Below are positions 57,058-64,000 of a DNA stretch of 64,000 bases, one piece after another (within the stretch, counting starts at the first letter, position 1; each line of letters starts with the position of its first letter). Location: NCBI GenBank assembly GCA_902806575.1, contig CADCXD010000005.1, positions 1,178,001-1,242,000 of the forward strand. The letters are read 5' to 3'. Made by a program: the position numbers and the translations under genes. A model generated the notes under the pieces. The model saw only the letters and a list, made by a program, of their open reading frames with translations, was not told the origin of the DNA and searched no databases. This stretch comes from Jackrogersella multiformis (lineage: Eukaryota; Ascomycota; Sordariomycetes; Xylariales; Hypoxylaceae).

Positions 57058-60000
57058 GATAATCCTATGCGTAATAACAATACAAGGTGTAGACTGTTTA
57101 GAAGTATGAATTTATCCCAATAATAAACAAACCCGCTGGAGATGGCAGAATCCCAATACCAAGCGGCTTGCTGATTTCTAAGACTAAATTATACTTCAGG
57201 GGTATCCTTAGAATTGTCAATTTGTTAGTAGTTCAATGCCTGGATCTCCAAATAACCAGATACAAAACGGGGACAAATAATAGACAGGAGAGAGAATTGA
57301 GAGAGAATTGAGAGAGACCAGAGAGAGAGATGACCCGGATCAAAGTTATCTAACGTGCTTGACACCATCACATATGGGGATTATAAGACTACAGAAGGCT
57401 TCTCCTACGCACTGATATATAGTCTTACACGGAAACTCAACCTACCCGTCGAACAGACATTCTAGGCACCTAGTGGCCTACATGGTAAGTAAGGAATCAA
57501 TGAATGGCTAGGTGAGTTGCTCACCTCATGCACAATTATCATGTGGGTAACCACGGTAGATACCTAGGTTTCATAGATAGAGCACCGCTGCTCTCCTATT
57601 AGGTTTTCCTTTGGGACTCGCGCGGTGTCCGGAGGATTTCAAGTCATAGACTAGGCTATTCTCTACGACGTCCCCTTCATATGCCTACAGGCCTACCTAT
57701 AGGTACCTAAATAGACTAGTCAATAAAGTGTAACAACACGGATACCATGATGTAGCTTACTTACCCAGGTTTAATACCTATTTGAACATTGACGTAGATA
57801 ATATTTATTGTTAATGGATAATTAGACCTGGGTAGAATTACTGTAAGTAATGATTTAAAATCATGATGTGCTGAAGTAGTAGGCATCGTGACCCGTTTTA
57901 GTATCTACATAAGTATGCAAGTATGTAAGTATATAGGTAGATCATTACATAAGCAACTAGTATCGCATACAGTTTACATTTATACAGGTAGGTATTGCTC
58001 CTGCCTGTTTGGTTAACCTTTAACCTTTATACTCATGCACCTGAAAAGCTTAGCACCTCCCCTAAAAACCAACCTTACCTTGGAAATGTTCGGTGGACAT
58101 TTTAAGGTTGATTTCTGGGCTTCAGCATAGACAATAAATAACCTTGGAACCTTGGAAGGTACATATGGCTCTAGATTTATCGAATAGGTGGACTGCCTAC
58201 CTAGGTACAGGTAGTAGTTTGCTGATATGAGATCTTTAGATGTTGGGATAGGACAAATCTTAGTTGTTGAAGAATATGGTTGAGCTGGTGCTCATGTTTC
58301 AATTACCTATAGCGAGGTTGCTTGTGATGGTCAAGAGAGGCATTACTGAGCTTATACTCTGCTCGCTCTTACACCTAAAATATAACATCAATTACCTACC
58401 TAGGTAGGTAGTATGAGGGGGAACCTGAGTAATATAATATATCGTACCTTGTCAACGTTGATGAAGTTGAAATAGCCTTAGGTACCTTGTAGGTAAGTAA
58501 GGCGAGTCAGTTTTGATGCCAAGGCCTCCCAATTATGGATACCTACCTAGGTACCTATGTATTAGGTAGCTGGTTGATGTTTTTATTTTATTTTCCATGC
58601 AGATGGGGGTAGGTACCTAATGTAGGTAGGTAGTCTTGACGCGCCGCTGGTAGATCCTACGATATGTACTTGTACTATGTATAAATGTACTCCTACGCAC
58701 ATATAGGCTTGTAGGGTGACTTAATTGGTCTGTTACAGTACAATGGTGACATTCCCTAAGCTGCCCTATCATTGAAAACTTGGGACGAGTCCAAACGCCA
58801 ACCCCTGAATGGGAGGCGTGTAAGCCAGTCGGAAAATTCGCCGCGCGTGTCCCCTGGTAAAGCTACCGAGTAAGTACCTACCCATACAGCCAAAGCAAAA
58901 CAAACAACAGAACCCAGAACCGCGCTATGTACCATTTTTACCTCTTTTAACGAGGGGCAGCTTTGCTTTTGCTATGATCTTCTGTTGTGAAATGTAAAAA
59001 AAACCCAAAAAAACTGGAGGACAGCGCGTCTCGTCAATCTCGCATCGCGAATTAGGCTGCGCAACGGGCCTCAGTTCTTGACGTGTTAAATTACTTACAA
59101 GGTAGAGAGACCTGTCAGAGGCTCTTTGTTATTGTTCTGCTCAAACCCAGAGTCTGATTCTGGAGTTGTTCAATACTGGTTCGTGCCCAACCCCCATAAT
59201 TATAGGTATGCCATCTATCTTAGGTACCGTAGTTTCACATAGTAGTGATTTTGGACACAGGAAGGAAATGAAACTATGCGGATGTTGTTTACCAACGCGT
59301 TCTAGCCACTTAATGGAATTTACCTTAATCTACTTAGGCCTATGTAGGTAACTATTAGAAGGTACATAGGTACCTACATGCGGTGAATGATGTTTTCATT
59401 CATACCTCTTAAGAATTAATCAATATGATGAAAGAGAAGAAAAAGAAGTTACCTAGGTAGAATCCATAATCATAGGTATTTGGGTATTTCGTACATGCAT
59501 TGGTTTTGTTCTCGTCCTTAATGATGACCTATATGTAGGTAGGTAGGTACATAGTGTACCTGCCGAACACCATGAATTTCACCACTTTTACATCCGTACG
59601 TACCTAAGTACTGAGGTACAGTAGGTACCTTATGTACCTCTTGACAGTGGAGATTCTTTAGTTAGCACTTGTTCCCCCCCCTGGTGTCGTTAAAGGCGCG
59701 CGACTGCAGGCACGTTCGCACGCAAAGGTAGAATGGCCAGGTGGGAGCGAAGCAAAGCAAAGCAAAGCAAAGCAAAGCAAAGCAAAGCAAAGCAACTGGG
59801 CAGAGAGCCCATCCTTACCTTCCACCTTTACCTTAGCACGGTCCATTCAGCCATTGCTGTTCAACCTCCATCGAAGTCCACGAAACTCAATCACCTACCT
59901 CTTTCCCATACACCTCATTACCGTCGCTGGCTTCCAATAACCCAATCATTTCTCATAACATTAATTGACGATTAATCACATCTTGTAATTTCGTGTATTT

Positions 60001-60421
60001 CCCTATTCCAACTGTCACCCAAACAGGTCCAATCAATCGAAAACAGCGCTTGAATAATACGATCATTCTCCCTTGCGAACGACCGCCCGTCATTATTCTA
60101 CTGGCTTTGCCATTACTATTTTGACATCGTCCAACTACCTACCGTCCACTCCGGAAGAGCATGCGCTAGAAAAGCTACAAACCCCGAGGGGCCTCTAAGG
60201 AGATTTTCATTTTATGCCCTATTACTTAACTTCAGCTTCTCTCGTCTGGTTCGACTCTGTCAACCGATAACATTGTCTTCCCCTCCAATTTCCCAAAAAT
60301 TCATAACAAAGCTGCTTCGCGCCTATTCTCCTCTACACCTAAACCATATCGTCTTGCCCCTCCCTCGACGGAGTTTTTAGCTTTTGCGATCACTACTTGA
60401 GCTCTATTTGAAGTGGAAACA
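57058..60421. other. 3.4-kb gene-poor region
   Basis: No supportable gene. It holds a GAGAGAATT-type short repeat near 57290-57330, scattered TACC/GGTA palindromes (dense at about 58195, 58395 and 58540-58630), an AGCAA array, and finally the leader of the Cdh1 gene (from about 59900). Confidence 0.65.
59751..59795. repeat. AGCAA microsatellite (9 copies)
   Basis: Nine perfect direct copies of AGCAA, about 630 bp upstream of the Cdh1 start codon. Confidence 0.93.
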
Positions 60422-62360
60422 ATGACGATAGGATCAGACCTTGGGTCTGGGGCACTGCCGCCTCTAAAACGACAAGCGCACGATGCCACAAGCCCCGCCG
60501 TCCGAACACCTTCGAGGGTAGCCACTCCCCCCCCACCGTCTGACCGAGGGACGCTACAGGTGATGAACAATGTAGATGGTGGCAACAAGAAGAGTGCACG
60601 CCATAGTGGCCGGGGAACGAGCCTAGGCGTCGACCCTGAAGCATTGATGCGAGCCCTTTCGAGGGAAGCATCTGGGGATAGGCGAGATAGCACGCCAGGT
60701 CCCAGTCCGAATAGGAAGCGGCAGCGTATCAATGGCGATAGGTTAGTAGACCCGCGCATCTCACATTGTATAACACGTGCTAACTACTTGATCAGATTTA
60801 TCCCGGCCCGGTCTGGTCAAGACCTCCAAGCCAGTTTTAGTCTTCTGCACGAAGAAGGCTCGCCAGCAACGCCCTCCCGACAAAAGAAGCGGACACCACA
60901 TGGCGAGCTTCACTTTCAGAGAAGTAAGCTAGCTTCGCTTCCCTTTTATTAAAGTATCTGATGCTAATTATTTAATAGCGGAGGAGGCGAACCGAATATT
61001 CTCGACCGTGCTGAGGGCAGAAATCTTTGAGAACACCATACCACAGGCTAACCCCCAAACGTTGTCACCAGACACTAACTTGCCGAGCTTATCACGCTCC
61101 GCGCAACCCACGCACGCCCAGGATGGTACAAGATCTCATACACCACCGAGCAACCCTCCTCCAACCTTGCCTGCGAGCTTTACACCATCTACGCCACACA
61201 AAAATCTCTTCTCATATATGTCACCCCGTCATCATGCCAACATCGCTGGTCACCCCACACCATCCCGCACCCCACAGAGCCGACATGGCCCCAACATGGA
61301 TATCCGATCAGATATGTACAGTGTATCTCCAGTTCGCTTTGGAAGCCAGCAAATGCTATTGAGTCCTCGACGCCAACCTCGTGCGGTCAGCAAAGTACCT
61401 TACAAGGTCCTAGACGCTCCTGAGTTGGCGGATGACTTCTATTTGAACTTGGTTGATTGGGGTAGTGCTAATGTCTTAGGCGTTGGCTTGGGGTCAAGTG
61501 TCTATCTGTGGAATGCACAGACGAGTCGGGTCAACAAGCTTTGCACTCTTGAAGACGACACTGTGACGAGTGTGTCGTGGATCCAAAAGGGCACGCATAT
61601 TGCCATTGGCACTGGAAAGGGGCTGGTTCAGATTTGGGATGCCGAGAAGACGAGACGCTTAAGAACCATGACGGGACACACGGCAAGAGTGGGTTCTCTA
61701 GCCTGGAATACTCACATCCTCACATCAGGGTCTCGGGATCGGCTAATATATCATCGCGACGTTAGAGCTCCGGACCAGTGGATGCGAAAGCTCGTGGGTC
61801 ACAAGCAAGAGGTGTGTGGCTTGAAGTGGAACTGTGAAGATGGGCAGCTAGCAAGTGGTGGGAATGATAACAAGCTCATGGTCTGGGATAAGCTCTCCGA
61901 GACCCCTCTCTGGAAATTCTCCGATCATACCGCGGCTGTAAAAGCGATTGCCTGGTCTCCACACCAACGTGGCCTCCTCGCGTCAGGTGGCGGAACAGCC
62001 GATCGAAGGATAATATTCCATGATACGGTTCGAGGATCGGTCATCAACGAAATCGACACCGGGAGCCAGGTGTGCAACCTTTCGTGGTCCAAGAACTCGA
62101 ACGAGATCGTCTCAACCCACGGTTATAGCCAGAACCAAATCGTCGTCTGGAAGTACCCTGCCATGACCCAGGTGGTCAGCCTCACCGGGCATACATACCG
62201 AGTCTTGTATTTGGCCATGAGTCCGGATGGGAGAACTATCGTGACAGGTGCCGGCGACGAAACCTTGCGATTCTGGACCGTGTTCGGGCGAAGACCGGGC
62301 CAAAGAGAAGACAGTGACGGCGGTGGCGGTCGACTAAGTGACTGGGGCGTCATCCGGTGA
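60422..62360 (+). CDS. CDH1: APC/C activator Cdh1 (Fizzy-related, FZR1)
   Basis: Three exons, 60422..60741, 60796..60923 and 60979..62360, give about 609 residues. Cdh1 loads substrates onto the anaphase-promoting complex in late mitosis and G1. The C-box is DRFIPAR (106-112); an intron splits its arginine codon (phase 2). QRTEEANRIFSTVLRAEIFE then appears across intron 2, a signature of the family. A Ser/Thr/Pro-rich linker with many SP/TP sites (likely CDK targets) leads to KVPYKVLDAPELADDFYLN and a seven-bladed WD40 propeller (about 300-595). The propeller includes TVTSVSWIQKGTHIAIGTG and GLKWNCEDGQLASGGNDNKL. The protein ends DWGVIR, the IR tail that docks on the APC/C. Cdh1 fits better than Cdc20 because of the TEEANR segment and the NTIPQ and FSYMSP motifs. 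Both introns are about 55 bp. Confidence 0.94.
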
Positions 62361-63523
62361 TAAAATCCAGTTCCTGTACGATTGTATGTGTACGATGGGA
62401 TGCCAAACCCCACATCACCATACCGATCTTCACGGATAGTTTTTTACGACATTTTCGATGGGAGTTCACCTGTACAGTTGGTTTTGCATCCACCGGCGTT
62501 ATCGCTCTTTGGGAGCTTCGCATTTACGAACCTGCTTGGAGGGGATTGGATTTTTAGCTGATTAGCTATCGCGGCGTCGGAGGTTGACCTGTTGACTAAT
62601 TTGCATTCGACTGCCTTGGTGGTGGCAGCAGAAAAACTCAGACTCGATGGATTTTGTTGTGCACAGGTAGCAAGGCGTTGAAGGAGGGAAGTGGCAGACA
62701 TTGATGCGGATAGGAATCCTTGTAGCTGGTTCGATGAAGAAACATGATGATAAATCCACTTGGCCTCAATCGGTAGCATCGTAGGCATTATTACGAGAGC
62801 GTTGCATGCTAGATAAAGCGTATTAAAAGTTTTCAAAGCCACCCAGGTAGCCATAACTATATGATTTGATACGACTTGAAGTTCTCTAGATCAGCGCGGT
62901 TTGCCTTGATACCGAAACCCTTCGTCCCGCCTCTCTCTCCTTTCTCAAGTATCGTGTCTACCGGTAACATAAGCAACGGCAACCTTGGTGGTAACGGAGG
63001 TATTCTCTACTGCAAGTCAATTCGAGGACTGCATTTGGATGTCTTGATAATTTCTAGCATGTAACAGCATCAGACTCGAGTAGAGCTATTCTGCACTAAA
63101 TTCCACCCGTCCGGTGTTCTTCCTCCGCTGCTGCGTCCTAACTTCGTGTTCTGTATAAGATTGATATGAAGGGGTATCGAGATATCTGCTGAATCAGTCT
63201 TTGATAACAATGATGATATTGATGATGATGATGATGTTGATGATGATAATGATGATAACGATGTCGCATGCATATCCCTCCCCAAGGACTCCAAATTCAA
63301 GGAAAACAACAAATGACACGCTCCAACAAGTCTAACCCCGATACCGTGAGCGCCATTGTCATAAATGCGCCACCACTCAAACACCATCAGCTAGTATAGC
63401 AGTTTAGGATGGAATGTCTAACAAATTGTATCCTGCTGGTCTAGTCGTTAAGCCGGCCGTCCAAACTTGTCCTTCAAGTGCCTCCCTCAGAATAGGTAGT
63501 TGATTTAATAGAGATTGGGGGCA
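62361..63523. other. Shared 3' flank of convergent genes
   Basis: A gap of 1.16 kb after Cdh1. A 136-codon minus-strand frame (62444-62854) resembles nothing known and is not called. A GAT trinucleotide run lies at 63211-63263. Confidence 0.55.
63211..63263. repeat. GAT trinucleotide microsatellite
   Basis: Imperfect (GAT)n run with ATT and AAT interruptions, in the 3' flank of the gene at 63524-64000. Confidence 0.88.
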
Positions 63524-64000
63524 TCATGATGAAACCGCCCCGGTGGGTTTCCTTACGCGTATAGCATCTTGGTCGCCGCCATCAACCCCGCTAGCCACTC
63601 CATCTTTCGAATCGGAAGAGCTAGTATCCTTACTCGGCTTCTCATCCTGCAATAACGGAATGTCATCGACGCTCAGTCGCCGCCCGCTAGCGGGGTCTTG
63701 AACCTGAACAGCCTTCTCGGCACCTTCGATATCTGTAGCACCGTTCTTACTTTCAAGCTCAGATGCAAGTGTTGGTGCTATCGTCGGGGAGCCAAGTATG
63801 TCAGGACTGTTCTGCCACTTAGCAACTTCGGCTCTCATGTCTTCGAGCTCCTTTTGAAATCGTTTGCCGAACACGTCAATGTAATACGTCGAGCCATTAT
63901 AGACACTCCACGCGAAGACGATCATGAGGAAGGTAGACGATGCCCAACGACTGTAAAACCATAAGGGGCAGGGCAACATGGTCAGTACGGCATATACGTA
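63524..64000 (-). CDS. Membrane protein C-terminus, probably glycerophosphocholine acyltransferase (GPC1/DUF2838), partial
   Basis: The frame is open from the right window edge to the stop at 63524, so the 5' part lies outside. The visible 158 residues begin YVYAVLTMLPCPLWFYSRW, then a membrane segment (SSTFLMIVFAWSVYNGSTYY), the conserved-looking YIDVFGKRFQKELEDMRAEV and a polar tail with acidic and Ser-rich runs. The pattern of a last membrane helix, a YIDVFGKRF-type motif and a charged coil matches my recollection of fungal GPC1 (DUF2838) proteins. These acylate glycerophosphocholine in the ER. I cannot confirm this without the missing N-terminal helices. A possible intron at 63952-63997 was considered and dropped, because the frame continues through it with sensible hydrophobic residues. 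Confidence 0.5.
   Translation of the reverse strand, partial: YVYAVLTMLPCPLWFYSRWASSTFLMIVFAWSVYNGSTYYIDVFGKRFQKELEDMRAEVAKWQNSPDILGSPTIAPTLASELESKNGATDIEGAEKAVQVQDPASGRRLSVDDIPLLQDEKPSKDTSSSDSKDGVASGVDGGDQDAIRVRKPTGAVSS

Noticed and set aside
59166..59351. 61-codon plus-strand frame in the gene-poor region
   Set aside because: Short, repeat-bounded and without recognisable features.
62444..62854. 136-codon minus-strand open frame downstream of Cdh1
   Set aside because: No recognisable domain, no splice partners and biased only by local composition; it lies in the shared 3' flank of convergent genes.
63430..63475. tRNA-like words (GGTCTAGTCGTTAAG)
   Set aside because: No matching T-arm, anticodon stem or acceptor stem could be formed.
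63952..63997. Possible 46-bp intron near the window edge
   Set aside because: The frame stays open through it and encodes a plausible hydrophobic stretch (TMLPCPLWF).

Overview
The window reads as nuclear DNA of a filamentous ascomycete (Pezizomycotina). The genes carry short introns (46 to about 220 bp) with GT/GC...AG borders and CTAAC-type branch sites. Several products belong to families typical of these fungi: ECM14, an RGS-LOV protein, fungal glutaminase A and Sec39. Sordariomycetes fit best by feel, but the sequence alone does not fix the genus. I assembled 21 protein-coding genes by following splice sites and reading phase, including one small gene whose exons are too short to stand out as open frames. 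One further gene runs off the right edge. I saw no rRNA, tRNA, CRISPR array, prophage or intact transposon.

Layout. 1-3.2 kb: gene-free, rich in TACC/GGTA repeats. 3.2-10.0 kb: three minus-strand genes (a coiled-coil protein of unknown function, an NCBP3-like cap-binding protein, a SWIM-like zinc-finger coiled-coil protein). 10.0-14.5 kb: gene desert. 14.5-21.5 kb: SRP72 (+) convergent with a Sec7-PH Arf-GEF (-). 22.8-25.5 kb: the pseudo-carboxypeptidase ECM14 (+) and a MAPEG/microsomal GST-like protein (-). 26.7-29.5 kb: AP-1 gamma-adaptin (+). 30.0-34.7 kb: an FAD/NAD oxidoreductase, a conserved protein of unknown function, and the complex I subunit NDUFS5 (all -). 35.6-38.5 kb: Sec39 (+). 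38.9-39.2 kb: a possible decayed coding relic. 39.3-48.4 kb: an uncharacterised 730-residue protein, a Tra2-like SR protein and a secreted glutaminase A (all -). 49.9-51.4 kb: an SDR dehydrogenase (+) and NAA20 (-), ending 22 bp apart. 52.4-57.1 kb: an uncharacterised Ser-rich protein (+) and an RGS-LOV blue-light photoreceptor (-). 57.1-60.4 kb: gene-poor. 60.4-62.4 kb: the APC/C activator Cdh1/FZR1 (+). 63.5-64.0 kb: the 3' end of a membrane protein, probably a GPC1/DUF2838 acyltransferase (-).

The genes are mostly housekeeping and do not form a biosynthetic cluster. Membrane trafficking is well represented (SRP72, the Sec7-PH Arf-GEF, AP-1 gamma, Sec39), as is RNA biology (NCBP3, Tra2). 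The most distinctive gene is the RGS-LOV photoreceptor at 54.5-57.1 kb. It joins a G-protein regulator (RGS) to a flavin LOV sensor with all key residues, and a 20-nt microexon lies inside the LOV domain. The most distinctive non-coding signal is the palindrome family built on TACCTAGGTA, scattered through nearly every intergenic gap and not seen in the exons called here.
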